Source of the DNA: DASTHG01 sp035491895
Lineage (GTDB): Bacteria > Gemmatimonadota > Gemmatimonadetes > Gemmatimonadales > GWC2-71-9
DNA: 64,000 nucleotides
Reading direction: 5' to 3'
Assembly (NCBI GenBank): GCA_035491895.1
Contig: DATJJY010000091.1
Span: 1 to 64,000, forward strand
A program made the position numbers and the translations under genes. Numbering within the stretch: position 1 is the stretch's first letter; each line of letters opens with the position of its first letter. Shown here piece after piece: positions 35,287 through 44,219 of the stretch. The notes below the pieces were generated by a model. That model was not told the origin of the DNA. It saw nothing but the letters and a program-made list of their open reading frames with translations, and did no database searches.

Positions 35287-36872
35287 TCCCGGGTTGCCTC
35301 CTGCACGCTCCGGGCGCACCGGAAGCCGGTGTTCCAGAGCTGCTCGCGATCGTCGGGGAGCGTTGCGCGGAACGTGGCGGTGGCGTTCGCAGGCAGCGTA
35401 TTGAATGCGCCGCCCTTGATGACGTGGCGCGACTGGCCCGTGCGCAGCACCGTGTCCGAGGCGACCCACTCCCAGGCGTTGCCGACCATGTCGAGCGCAC
35501 CGAAGACCGAGCGGCCCAGCGAGAAGCCGCCTACCGGCAGCAGTGTGTCGCTCGCTCCACCGGCGTTGGCTCGGCCGCGCGCCCAGTGGTCGCCCCACGG
35601 ATAGCGGCGGCCGTCGGGCCCGCGCGCGGCCGCTTCCCACTCGTCTTCGGTCGGCAGCCGGGCGCCGCGCGCGCCGCAAAAACGCTGTGCCTCGCTCCAG
35701 AGGACCCCGGTGGCGGGCCAGTCGTCGGGCGGCCGCTGGTGCCAGGGCGCGGCGAGACCGCTGGAGGTCAGATAGCGCTGGTAGCTCGCGACGGTGACCT
35801 CGGTCGAGTCGACGTAAAACGCGGCGAGAGGGGTCGTGCGAGCCGGTCGGCTGGACCCGCCGCCCACCGTGTAGCTGCCGGCCGGGACGCGCACCATGCC
35901 GGGGGGCCGCTCGGGCGGGGGCGGTGTGCGCCGGCGGAACAACACGACTAGAGCGGTGCCGCCGAGCAGGACCGCAGCGCTGACCAGGACCCAGCGTCTC
36001 CAACTCCCGGCAGAGGCGGCAGCCCGGTCCACCATCGGGGCGCTGAGGCTGTCGACGAACGCACGCGCCGACGGTGGCCGGTCCGCGGGGACCTTGGCGA
36101 GTCCGGCGAGCAGTGCCTGGTCCACGTGCCCCGGCACGTTGGGGCGGATGGTGCGCACCGCCCGGGGGGCGTCCACGAGAATGCGTGCGACGATCGCCTG
36201 CGCGTTCGGTCCGGTGAACGGCGGCTCGCCGGCGAGCGTTTCGTACAGCACGGCCGCGAGCGCGTAGACGTCGCTGCGGGCGTCGATGCGTCGCTCACCG
36301 CTTGCCTGCTCGGGACTCATGTACGCCGCCGTCCCCACCGTCACACCGGTGCCGGTGAGGGTCTTCCCTTCCTCGGATTCGGCGAGGCTCTTCGCGATAC
36401 CGAAATCGGTGACGCGCGCGTGCCCCCCCGAGAGCAGGATATTGGCGGGCTTGATGTCGCGATGGACGATGCCGTGTTCGTGCGCGTACTGCAGCGCATC
36501 GCCGACTTCGGCGACGATCCGCAGCGCTTCGTCGAAGGGCAGCTGGCCCTGACGCGCGAGCCGTTGCGCCAGCGATTCTCCCTCGACGTACTCCATCACG
36601 TAATAGAGGAACCCGTCCACTTCGTCCGCCTCGAACAGCGGCACGATGTGCGGATGCGAGAGTCGCGCGACGAGCTGCACCTCACGCTGGAATCGCTCGA
36701 TGCCGAGGTAGGCGCGCGTCGTGGGCGGCAGCACCTTGATCGCGACCTCGCGCCCCAGCTTCAGGTCCTTGCCGAGGAACACGGCCCCCATTCCCCCCTG
36801 GCCCAGCTCGCGAACCAGGGTGTACCGTCCCGCCAGGGCGACCGAGACCTGATCGAACAGCGGATCCATCAT
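35283..36872 (-). CDS. Ser/Thr kinase fused to a formylglycine-generating-enzyme (SUMF1-like) domain
   Basis: 529 residues. Cytosolic kinase: glycine loop GQGGMGAVF, Lys 46, HRD 137-139, DFG 156-158, GTAAYMSPEQ. One transmembrane helix at about 295-316 and a Pro/Arg linker follow. The C-terminal FGE-sulfatase domain (about 325-529) has MVRVPAGSYTVGGG, FYVDSTEVTVASYQRYL, ARLPTEDEWEAAARGPDGRR, YPWGD, DMVGNAWEWVAS, GGAFN and GFRCAR. This fold also serves as a ligand-binding module, and the Cys pair of true formylglycine enzymes is not evident, so a sensor role is more likely. The ATG overlaps the upstream kinase stop. Confidence 0.92.
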   Translation of the reverse strand: MMDPLFDQVSVALAGRYTLVRELGQGGMGAVFLGKDLKLGREVAIKVLPPTTRAYLGIERFQREVQLVARLSHPHIVPLFEADEVDGFLYYVMEYVEGESLAQRLARQGQLPFDEALRIVAEVGDALQYAHEHGIVHRDIKPANILLSGGHARVTDFGIAKSLAESEEGKTLTGTGVTVGTAAYMSPEQASGERRIDARSDVYALAAVLYETLAGEPPFTGPNAQAIVARILVDAPRAVRTIRPNVPGHVDQALLAGLAKVPADRPPSARAFVDSLSAPMVDRAAASAGSWRRWVLVSAAVLLGGTALVVLFRRRTPPPPERPPGMVRVPAGSYTVGGGSSRPARTTPLAAFYVDSTEVTVASYQRYLTSSGLAAPWHQRPPDDWPATGVLWSEAQRFCGARGARLPTEDEWEAAARGPDGRRYPWGDHWARGRANAGGASDTLLPVGGFSLGRSVFGALDMVGNAWEWVASDTVLRTGQSRHVIKGGAFNTLPANATATFRATLPDDREQLWNTGFRCARSVQEATRD

Positions 36873-37720
36873 CCCCCGGCAAGACTGAACGGCAGCAGCG
36901 CCTGGCGCATGTCTTCTGCAGCGGGCCAGCGTTCGGCGGGCCGCTTCCTGAGCGCCCGCGTGATCGCCGCGGCGAAGTCCGGGGCAAGCTCCGGCCGAAG
37001 GCGGTGGAGATCCGGCGGTTCGTGGTGCTGCTGCATGTCGATCACCACCGAGGGCGTCGGGCCGGAGAACGGCGGCCGGCCGGTGACCGCTTCGAACAGG
37101 ACGATGCCCAGGGAGTAGAGGTCGGTCCGTCCATCGATGTCGTCCGCCCCCGTGGCCTGCTCCGGGCTCATGTACTCCTCGGTCCCGACGACGAACCCGC
37201 TGCGCGTGACGCGGTCGCCTTCCGATTGCGCGATGGCTCGCGCGATGCCGAAGTCCACGAGCACCGCCCCATCCGGCGAGAGTACGATGTTGTCCGGCTT
37301 GATGTCGCGGTGCACCAGGCCTTGCCCATGCGCATACCCGAGGGCCTCGAGCATCTCGCACGCCAGCCGGGCGGTGACTTCCGGCGCCAGGCGCCGCTCG
37401 CGATGCAGCGCGCTGCGCAGCGACTCTCCCGGGACGTACGGCATGACGAGCCACAGCAGGTAGTCGGTCTCGCCGCTGTCGAGCAGCGGGGCGATGTGCG
37501 GGTGGTGCAGCTTGCCGGCATAGCGGATTTCGCGCAGAAACCGGTCGGCCGCCACCGACACGGCGAGCTCGGGGTGCAGCACTTTGATCGCGACGCGGTT
37601 CCCCGCCTTGTCGAAGGCCCCGAAAATCGACGCGTTACCGCCGCGGCCGACCGCCGTGATCACTTCGTAGCGGTCCCCCAACGCCTTTCGCACCCGATCG
37701 ATGAGGTCGCGACGCGGCAA
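36869..37720 (-). CDS. Soluble Ser/Thr protein kinase
   Basis: 283 residues, essentially a bare kinase domain: GRGGNASIF glycine loop, Lys 46 (RVAIKV), HRD 137-139, DFG 156-158, then GTEEYMSPEQATG. No membrane helix or extra domain. Key residues fall at the same numbers as in the kinase-FGE protein encoded next, so the two are probably recent paralogues. TTG start with GGAG 8 nt upstream; a GTG 27 nt further in is possible. First gene of the kinase - kinase-FGE - lipoprotein operon. Confidence 0.92.
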   Translation of the reverse strand: MPRRDLIDRVRKALGDRYEVITAVGRGGNASIFGAFDKAGNRVAIKVLHPELAVSVAADRFLREIRYAGKLHHPHIAPLLDSGETDYLLWLVMPYVPGESLRSALHRERRLAPEVTARLACEMLEALGYAHGQGLVHRDIKPDNIVLSPDGAVLVDFGIARAIAQSEGDRVTRSGFVVGTEEYMSPEQATGADDIDGRTDLYSLGIVLFEAVTGRPPFSGPTPSVVIDMQQHHEPPDLHRLRPELAPDFAAAITRALRKRPAERWPAAEDMRQALLPFSLAGG

Positions 37721-37756
37721 TCGCTCTGCTCCGTGGGAACCGCGCGAAAGATGCGA

Positions 37757-37784
37757 TTGCTAGAGGCTAGGCGGAAGGTAGCTT
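37757..37784 (+). promoter_or_regulatory. Promoter of the macrodomain gene, leaderless
   Basis: TTGCTA (37757-37762), 16 nt, then TAGCTT (37779-37784) followed by CG. The ATG starts 7 nt after the hexamer, so transcription should begin at or next to the start codon. Confidence 0.55.
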
Positions 37785-37790
37785 CGCCCA

Positions 37791-38309
37791 ATGACCAGGC
37801 TGGAAGCCGTCACCGGAGACATCACGGCCCAGGCCGTCGACGCCATCGTCAATGCCGCCAACAGCTCGTTGCTCGGTGGCGGCGGGGTCGATGGGGCGAT
37901 TCACCGCGCCGCGGGGCCCGAGCTCGTGGCGGAGTGTCGCGGAGTGGGAGGATGCCCGACGGGCGAGTCGCGCATCACGCGGGGGTATCGACTCGCCGCG
38001 CAGTATGTGATCCACACCGTGGGGCCTGTGTGGGAGGGTGGCGAGCGCGGTGAGCCGGAGTTGTTGCGCGGCTGTTACGTCAGCGCACTGCGGCTCGCGA
38101 CGCAGCATGGGATCCGGTCGATTGCATTTCCGGCGATCAGCACGGGGGCGTACGGCTATCCGTTCGAGCCGGCCGCGCGGATCGCGGTGGACACCGTGCG
38201 GGCCGAGGCCCCTCGCTCGACGGGACTCGAGCTGGTGCGTTTCGTGTGCTTCAGTGAGGCCGATTGGGATGTGTATCTGCAGGTCCTGGGGCACCGCCGC
38301 GACGTCTGA
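37791..38309 (+). CDS. Macrodomain protein, O-acetyl-ADP-ribose deacetylase-like
   Basis: 172-residue stand-alone macrodomain that binds ADP-ribose and, in YmdB-type relatives, removes acetyl or ADP-ribosyl groups. Motifs: GDITAQAVDAIVNAANSSLL (ligand-binding Asp and Asn), GGGGVDGAIHRAAGPEL, CPTGESRIT, VIHTVGPVW and the C-terminal AFPAISTGAYGYP. All ligand residues are present. No toxin or PARP gene is adjacent, so general ADP-ribose metabolism is likely; the NUDIX enzyme at 8481 could share the pathway. Confidence 0.94.
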   Translation: MTRLEAVTGDITAQAVDAIVNAANSSLLGGGGVDGAIHRAAGPELVAECRGVGGCPTGESRITRGYRLAAQYVIHTVGPVWEGGERGEPELLRGCYVSALRLATQHGIRSIAFPAISTGAYGYPFEPAARIAVDTVRAEAPRSTGLELVRFVCFSEADWDVYLQVLGHRRDV

Positions 38310-38470
38310 AGTACCGCATCAAATTCGCTCGCGAGAGCGCATTCCAATGCCCGAGTCGCCTTCTGGTTGAATCGAGCTTGACCCGTCCGCCGGAGGGTGG
38401 CAGGGGGTGCCGCGCGCCGGTGGGAGGCTTGATGGGCGGTTGAGCGCACCGCCCGATACTGTGCGGCGCA

Positions 38471-39337
38471 ATGGTGACCGTGTGCACGCTGCTGCCGCCT
38501 GGTGAACGACCCCGCTTCGAAGCGGTGGGCGACGGCTGTTTCGTGTCGCTGCACGCCGATTCCTGTCGCGAAGTGTTGACGGCCGCGCGGCGGCGGCGCG
38601 TCGACGCCGTGGTATTGTCGGTGCACCGATGCGGCGGCGAGGAGCTGCCCGCGGTCGCGCGCCTCGTGCGGGAGTTTCCCGCGATTCCCGCCGTCGCTCT
38701 GGTCTCGCGTCACGATCCCGGTGCCACCGAAACGCTGCTGCGGCTCGGAGCGAGCGGCGTCCGGACCGCGGTCGATTGTACCGGGCCCGCGGGGTGGCGG
38801 CGGCTGCGGGATCTGATCGCGCAACCGGCCTCACCGGTCGCCGCGCGGATTCTCCATACGCTGGTCCCCGCGCTGGGCGACGAGTTGCCGGAGGACGCGC
38901 GGATGTTCTTCGAGGCATTGACGCGGCTCGCGCCCGTGATCCGCACCGTCCGCGCGCTCGCCCGCCACCTGCGGATCACGCCGAGCACGCTGATGTCGCG
39001 ATTCCTGCGCGCCGAGCTGCCATCCCCGAAGACGTATCTCGCCGGGATGCGGCTGGTCCATGCGGCCTATCTGTTTCGCAACCCGGGACTCTCCGTAGCC
39101 GACGTGTCCTACCGGCTCGACTATTCGTCGCCGCAAAGCTTCAGCCGCCACCTGAAGGCGATGCTCGGCGTGACGGCGGGCGAGTATCGCCGCCGCTTTC
39201 CGTTCGACATCGCGCTGACGCGATACGTGGATCTGCTGATTCGCCCCTACCGGGAGACGTTCCGCGCGTTCCGCCCCCTCCATGCCGGTGTCGGGGACCA
39301 AGGATCGGACGCCGCGACCGTCTTCCGGCTGGGGTGA
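38471..39337 (+). CDS. AraC-type regulator with degenerate receiver-like N-terminus
   Basis: 288 residues. The N-terminal part (about 1-118) follows the receiver pattern (VDAVVLSVHRCGG, IPAVALVSRH, LLRLGASGVRTAVD) but has Ser where the phosphoacceptor Asp should be. The C-terminal part (about 150-245) carries an AraC HTH pair (HLRITPSTLMSRFLR; LSVADVSYRLDYSSPQSFSR, then GVTAGEYRRRF). About 25 basic residues follow. 38310-38470 upstream is non-coding, with TACTGT at 38457-38462, 8 nt before the ATG, as a possible -10 element. Target genes unknown. Confidence 0.82.
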   Translation: MVTVCTLLPPGERPRFEAVGDGCFVSLHADSCREVLTAARRRRVDAVVLSVHRCGGEELPAVARLVREFPAIPAVALVSRHDPGATETLLRLGASGVRTAVDCTGPAGWRRLRDLIAQPASPVAARILHTLVPALGDELPEDARMFFEALTRLAPVIRTVRALARHLRITPSTLMSRFLRAELPSPKTYLAGMRLVHAAYLFRNPGLSVADVSYRLDYSSPQSFSRHLKAMLGVTAGEYRRRFPFDIALTRYVDLLIRPYRETFRAFRPLHAGVGDQGSDAATVFRLG

Positions 39338-39341
39338 CCGC

Positions 39342-41084
39342 TCAGGCCTCGACGATCCGAATCGGCGCGGGCTGTCCCGGGAATTCGACGGGCGCGGCGC
39401 GGTGCTCGGCAGTGACCTGCTCGCGGCGCAGCACCGAGAAGCGGGCGATGCTGGCGCGCAGCCGCTCGGACAGCTGGGCGAGCTGCTGCGACGTGGCGGT
39501 CAGGTCCGTCATCGAGCCCACCTGCCCCGACGTGGCGGAGGCCGCGCCGTCGGCGCTCTCGGAGGAGCTGCTCGCGATCGCCGCCACTTGCTGGAGCGCC
39601 TGAGCGAGCTCGGCGAGACGGCTCGCCTGGCTGCGCGACACGTCTGCGGTGGAGTTGACGAGGTCGCCGATCAGCTGGACGCCTTGGCGCAGCTCGAGCA
39701 GCGCCGCGTCGGCTTCGCCCGCCACCGCCCCGATGTCCCGAACCTGCGACTCTCCCGTCTGCATCGCCCGCGCCGCGGCGTCGATGCCGACGCGCAGCTC
39801 GGTGACGAGCTCGGCGACTTCGCGCGCCGAGCGGGCCGCCTCGGCGGCGAGGGTGCGCACTTCGTCGGCGACGACGGCGAACCCTTCGCCATGCTCTTCG
39901 GCACGGGCTGCTTCGATCGCCGCATTCAACGCGAGCAGGTGCGTCTGTCGCGCAATGCGGGCGATGGCCTGGGCGAAGCCACCGATCCGGTCCGACATTC
40001 CCGACAGACCCGCGACGGTCGCCGCCGTGGCGCGGACCTCTTCACCCACCGTGCGCAGCGTCTGGTTGGCGCGCGCGACCCGCTCGCGTCCGCGCTCGGC
40101 CGCCGCAACGAGCCGTCCCGCGTCGACCTGCATCAGCTCGGCCCGGGTCCGGAGCGTCTCGGCCTGGTCGGCCGCTTTGGCGCTTTCGCCGCGCGCCCGA
40201 TCCGCCAGGCCCCGTTGGCTTCCCAGCTCCCCAGCGAGCTGCTGCGCGGTGCCGGTCACGGTCTCGAATGTCGCGTGGAGCTGCTCCGCCGATGCGGCGA
40301 GCTGTTCGGCGAAGGCGGCGACCTCGTCGGCTTCGCGCTGCACCGTCGAGATCGTGGCCCCGATCCCCTCCAGCATGCGGTTGAAGCTCTTTTCCATGAA
40401 CCCGAGCTCGTCGGACTCTTCGGCCGGGGCGCGGACGGCGAGAAACCCCTGCTCCGCTTCGGCCATGACGCCGCGGGTCCGCCGGATCCGCTCGATCAGC
40501 GTCGCGGGAATGCGATTGAGCCCGACCGCCACGAGCATGAACGCGACGGTTTCGATGTATGCCCCGGCATCGAGCCCCTCCGCTCCCTGATAGAGCCGGC
40601 CGTGCAACCAGCCCGCGGCGAGATAGGCGAGCGAGGCCGTGAGGACGAGGAAGTCGCCGACGCCGCGCGTCTGCTCGAAAGCATACGGCAGCACTGCGAT
40701 GAAGAACGCCGCCACCAGGCCCCCGTGGCCGAACCAGACCACCAGCGTCGCGACGTAGAACACGTCGAGCAGCGCGAGGGCGTAGATCAGCCACCAGCGG
40801 TACCAGTTGCGCTCGTGAATCACCCCGACGAGAACGTTCGCCGCGGCGAAGCCGCCCGAGACGAGGACGATCGTGCCCGCCTGGGTGGGCACGATGCCGC
40901 CGAGCCGGCCGATGAAGGCAAGCACGGCACCGACGGCGATGAGAATCCAGCGCCGCGAATGGCTGCGGGCGAACGTCTCGAGGTCCTTGAGGCGCTGCTC
41001 GAATCCGGTGTCGTCCCATCCGCGCATGCGGGTCGCGAACGAGGCCCGGCCGCGTTTCAGTTCAGACTCCGCCGCGTCCGCCAC
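39342..41084 (-). CDS. Methyl-accepting-chemotaxis-type transducer with membrane N-terminus
   Basis: 580 residues. About 45-210 hold some six hydrophobic helices (WILIAVGAVLAFIGRLGGIV, WWLIYALALLDVFYVATLVV, LVAAFFIAVLPYAF) and no periplasmic sensor domain, so the signal may be lipophilic or membrane-borne. A HAMP-like stretch (about 215-245) leads to a long coiled coil and the signalling hairpin AARAEEHGEGFAVVADEVRT (about 390-410). No che genes are in the window. GTG start; the TPR gene lies 33 nt upstream in the same direction. Last residues ARFSVLRREQVTAEH lack a CheR-binding pentapeptide. Confidence 0.88.
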   Translation of the reverse strand: MADAAESELKRGRASFATRMRGWDDTGFEQRLKDLETFARSHSRRWILIAVGAVLAFIGRLGGIVPTQAGTIVLVSGGFAAANVLVGVIHERNWYRWWLIYALALLDVFYVATLVVWFGHGGLVAAFFIAVLPYAFEQTRGVGDFLVLTASLAYLAAGWLHGRLYQGAEGLDAGAYIETVAFMLVAVGLNRIPATLIERIRRTRGVMAEAEQGFLAVRAPAEESDELGFMEKSFNRMLEGIGATISTVQREADEVAAFAEQLAASAEQLHATFETVTGTAQQLAGELGSQRGLADRARGESAKAADQAETLRTRAELMQVDAGRLVAAAERGRERVARANQTLRTVGEEVRATAATVAGLSGMSDRIGGFAQAIARIARQTHLLALNAAIEAARAEEHGEGFAVVADEVRTLAAEAARSAREVAELVTELRVGIDAAARAMQTGESQVRDIGAVAGEADAALLELRQGVQLIGDLVNSTADVSRSQASRLAELAQALQQVAAIASSSSESADGAASATSGQVGSMTDLTATSQQLAQLSERLRASIARFSVLRREQVTAEHRAAPVEFPGQPAPIRIVEA

Positions 41085-41117
41085 AATCGGGAGCTCGGAG
41101 AGAGAGGAAAGAGAATG

Positions 41118-42113
41118 CTAGGGGGCGGCGAGGAGCGCCGCCAGCGCCTGTTCCGCGCGGCGCGCTCCGAGACGCCGGAACAGCTCGAGGGCGCGCTCGC
41201 GCGCGGCGCGCGCCCCCGCCCTGTCGCCCAGGGCCGCGAGCACGTCGCCCAGGTCACGCTCGATCTCGCCCTGGGTGTCGAGCGACGCCCCCTGGGACGA
41301 GAGGGTGCCGGCGGCATCGAGCAAGCGGCGCGCTTCGGGGAGGTCTTGCCGCGCGCGCGCGACCGCGGCCTGCAGGCGCCGCACCTCGGCGAGGCCGGCC
41401 GTGAAGCGCACGCCGACGTACATCTCCTCAGCGAGCAGCAGCTCGGCGCCGGCGAGATCGGGGTCGCCCAATGCCAGGTTTGTCTCGGCGCGGGCGACGA
41501 GCGCGACCGCGATAAGCGTCGCGTCGCCGACTTCGCGAGCGAGTCGCACCGCCTCGTCGGCGGCGTCCCGTGCCCGGCGGGCATTTCCCAAGGCGAGCCA
41601 GCTGATTTCGAGATTGGTGTGCGTCTCGGCGATCCCGCGCAGGTTGCCCGCCTGCTGATAGGCGGCCAACGCCAGCTGGTAGGTGGCGAGCGCGTCTTCC
41701 GGATCGCCCCGCAGGTTCTGAAGGATGCCGAGGTTATTGAAGGCGCGCGCCTCGGCGGCGACGTCGCGCAGCGTGCGGGCCAGCTCGAGCACGCGCTGAA
41801 AGTGCCGTTCGGCCTCATCCAGCGCCCCACGCTGCCAGGCGATAGCGCCCTGCAGATGCACCGAACGCAGCTCGGTGGGCGTGTCGAGCTTGTTGAGGGC
41901 GAGCTCGAGCGCGCGCGCGGCCCAGCGCGCGGCCCCATCCTGCTCGCCCAACCGTCCGAACGCCTCGGCGGCCAGGAGGGCAAGCGGGCTGCGCGCCTCG
42001 GCGACTCCTGATGGCAGCGCGGTGATGCGGTCGACCACCTCGCGATAGCGGCCCTGCCGTGCGAGCCCCTGAAGCTCCCGGAGCAGTGTGGATTCGTCTG
42101 CGAGCGGCGGCAC
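41118..42113 (-). CDS. TPR-repeat protein
   Basis: 331 residues, cytosolic, with about seven TPR-type helical pairs: LLAAEAFGRLGEQDGAARW, HLQGAIAWQRGALDEAERHF, FNNLGILQNLRGDPEDALAT, HTNLEISWLALGNARRARDA, AETNLALGDPDLAGAELLLA and ERDLGDVLAALGDRAGARAA. A protein-docking scaffold is expected. GTG start with GAGGAG about 12 nt upstream. It lies between a lipoprotein gene (17 nt) and the chemoreceptor-like gene (33 nt), all on one strand, so a shared signalling role is plausible. Confidence 0.82.
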   Translation of the reverse strand: MPPLADESTLLRELQGLARQGRYREVVDRITALPSGVAEARSPLALLAAEAFGRLGEQDGAARWAARALELALNKLDTPTELRSVHLQGAIAWQRGALDEAERHFQRVLELARTLRDVAAEARAFNNLGILQNLRGDPEDALATYQLALAAYQQAGNLRGIAETHTNLEISWLALGNARRARDAADEAVRLAREVGDATLIAVALVARAETNLALGDPDLAGAELLLAEEMYVGVRFTAGLAEVRRLQAAVARARQDLPEARRLLDAAGTLSSQGASLDTQGEIERDLGDVLAALGDRAGARAARERALELFRRLGARRAEQALAALLAAP

Positions 42114-42129
42114 GGGACCGGCTACTCCT

Positions 42130-42723
42130 CTACCACGCGACGGCGTAATGACTGAACGAGAAGATCGCCGTCTCCAGCTCTTCGAACTCTTCGGAATTCG
42201 TGGCGCCCTGACTCGTCCATACCGTATCCGGCGGCTCGCGACGCCAAATGTTCAGCAGCGTCCGCGCGTGATCGTCTTCCGAGTCGAGTTGGCCGTCCGC
42301 GTTGAAATCATGGTTCGAATAGTTGTATTCGACGCGCAACCGCGCGGGATCGGCAGGATTGAACTGCAGCCCGGAAGGAGAAAAGACGAAATCGAAGCGG
42401 TTGGTGTCGGGGACCGTCACCGTGATCAGAATCGAATCCCCGAACTGAAAGGCGGAGCCGTCGGGCCGCTTCGACAGGCTGCCGGCGCGCACCTCGAATT
42501 GGAGGAATGCCTCGCCCGTGTCTCCCGAGTAGCTGCGATAAAACAGCTCAACCCGGCGATCTTCGCCGACTTTCGCGAAGAAGCTCGCGCTGTCGGCGAG
42601 GAGGTGATATGCGGTGTCCTGCACGACGAAGTGGAGCTGCGATGTCGGCACCGGAGTCCCGGGACCGTCGGTGGTCGAGCACGCGACAATCGCCGCCACT
42701 ACTGCAACCGTGGTTCTACGCAT
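42130..42723 (-). CDS. Putative lipoprotein with EF-hand/dockerin-like loop
   Basis: 197 residues with signal and lipobox (VVAAIVAC, Cys 15). The mature domain is beta-rich and ends with YNYSNHDFNADGQLDSEDD, whose DFNADGQLDSED matches a calcium-binding DxNxDGxLxxxD loop. It is the first gene of the lipoprotein - TPR - transducer set. No family is recognised; calcium binding is inferred from the loop only. Confidence 0.7.
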   Translation of the reverse strand: MRRTTVAVVAAIVACSTTDGPGTPVPTSQLHFVVQDTAYHLLADSASFFAKVGEDRRVELFYRSYSGDTGEAFLQFEVRAGSLSKRPDGSAFQFGDSILITVTVPDTNRFDFVFSPSGLQFNPADPARLRVEYNYSNHDFNADGQLDSEDDHARTLLNIWRREPPDTVWTSQGATNSEEFEELETAIFSFSHYAVAW

Positions 42724-42851
42724 CAGGTCGTCCTCTCGGGGTCGCGACTCTTTCGAGCAAGCGTCAGGCCGCCATAAGCCATTGGGATGATTGACGATAG
42801 AAAGCGCCCAGTGGCGCGTGACGAGCCAGCTGTCTCAATTCGGCTCAGGGT

Positions 42852-44219
42852 CTAGTCCTCCTCCTGTACGTCGTCCGCCGACCCGCGAAGCAGGCGCTGC
42901 AGTCGCGATCTGGAAACACCCAGGCGGCGGGCGGCTTCCGACCGATTTCCACCGGTGAGCTCGAGCATCGCCTGGGCAGCGGCCCGCTGCAGCTCGGCGA
43001 GTGTGGTCGGGAACGGGAGGTCGGTGTTCCCCGCTCCCGAGCTCGTAACCATTGTGAAGCCTTCCAGCCGGAACTCGCCGGGCGGGGACAACAGCAGGGT
43101 GCGCTCGACCACGTTGCGCAGCTCGCGGATGTTGCCCGGCCAAGGATGAGTCTGCAGTGCGCGGCGGGTCTCGGCCGACAACTGCGGCTCGGCTAGCCCG
43201 TACTGGGCACTGAGACGCCGGACGAAGTGCTCCGCGAGCAACAGCACATCGTCACCGCGGGCGCGCAGCGGCGGCAGATCGAGGGTCACGACGTTGAGGC
43301 GATAGAACAGATCCTCGCGGAACCGCCGCGCCTGGATCGCCTGTGTGAGGCTGGCGTTCGTGGCGGCGATGATGCGGACATCGATGATCCGGGTGGCGGT
43401 GGCGCCGAGGCGGCGCACTTCCTTCTGATCGATGGCGCGCAACAATTTGCTCTGCAGCTCCACGGCCAGACTGTCGATTTCGTCGAGGAACAGCGTGCCG
43501 CCGGTGGCGACCTCGAACAGCCCGGGTTTGGCGGTCTTCGCATCGGTGAACGCGCCGCGCTCGTGTCCGAAGAGCTCGCTCTCGAGCAGGGTGGACGGGA
43601 GGGCGGCGCAGTTGAGCTCGACGAACGGAGCGGCCGCGCGGCGGCCGCCATAGTGCAGGGCCCGCGCCAGCAGCTCTTTCCCGGTGCCGGTCTCTCCGGT
43701 GATCAGCACGGTGGCATCGGCGAACGCGAGGGTGCGCGCGGCGCGCTCCAGCGTCGCGCGCAACGCAGGACTCACGCCTACGATTTCCCGAAACGCATGC
43801 GCCTGTCCCTCGAGGGTGGCGAGGGCAAGGCGGTCGCGCGCGACGCGATGGCGTTCGAACGCGGCGCTGAGCGCGCCGCGCAGCGCATCGCGATCGTCGG
43901 GTAAGGCGAAGTAGTCCGACGCGCCGGCCGCCAGCACCTGTGCGGCCACGCGATGGGAGAGGCTCGCTCCGGCGACGAGTACGGGAACGTCCCCGGTTGT
44001 GCCGAGGTGCTCGAGTAGTGCCGCGACCCGAGGCTCCGCGCCCCCGGCCGCCACGACCACCGCGATCGGGTCGGTGGGAAGCGTCGACTCGTCACTGCCG
44101 ACCAAGACGAGCGGGACGCCCAGCTCCTGGGTCAGCAGTGGCCAGAATTCCGCGAAGGAGTCGCTCAGTACGACGACGGCGACGGCGCCCTGGCCGGACG
44201 TTTGCCGCGGGGCGGCCAC
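42852..44219 (-). CDS. Sigma-54 enhancer-binding regulator with pseudo-receiver
   Basis: 455 residues. About 10-125 look like a receiver (PVLVAGASLSHRVAAQVLAA, SDYFALPDDRDALRGAL) but the phosphoacceptor site reads VVVAAGG, so phosphorylation is unlikely. The AAA+ domain has Walker A GETGTGKE (175-182), GAFTDA (222-227) in place of GAFTGA, and GGTLFLDEID. A Fis-type HTH ends the protein (GNRSEAARRLGVSRSRLQRL). GAFTDA occurs in many active family members. GTG start overlaps the pyrE stop by one base. Confidence 0.92.
   Translation of the reverse strand: MAAPRQTSGQGAVAVVVLSDSFAEFWPLLTQELGVPLVLVGSDESTLPTDPIAVVVAAGGAEPRVAALLEHLGTTGDVPVLVAGASLSHRVAAQVLAAGASDYFALPDDRDALRGALSAAFERHRVARDRLALATLEGQAHAFREIVGVSPALRATLERAARTLAFADATVLITGETGTGKELLARALHYGGRRAAAPFVELNCAALPSTLLESELFGHERGAFTDAKTAKPGLFEVATGGTLFLDEIDSLAVELQSKLLRAIDQKEVRRLGATATRIIDVRIIAATNASLTQAIQARRFREDLFYRLNVVTLDLPPLRARGDDVLLLAEHFVRRLSAQYGLAEPQLSAETRRALQTHPWPGNIRELRNVVERTLLLSPPGEFRLEGFTMVTSSGAGNTDLPFPTTLAELQRAAAQAMLELTGGNRSEAARRLGVSRSRLQRLLRGSADDVQEED

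Noticed and set aside
35283..37454. 723-codon reading of the kinase-FGE gene
   Set aside because: The extra 194 N-terminal codons lie in the body of the upstream kinase in another frame; the ATG at 36872 begins at the kinase domain and overlaps the upstream stop.
38310..38470. Possible small gene between the macrodomain and AraC genes
   Set aside because: No frame with a ribosome site or protein-like composition.
43561..43680. Loss of sigma-54 contact because GAFTGA reads GAFTDA
   Set aside because: GAFTDA occurs in many active enhancer-binding proteins, so it is not evidence of inactivity.
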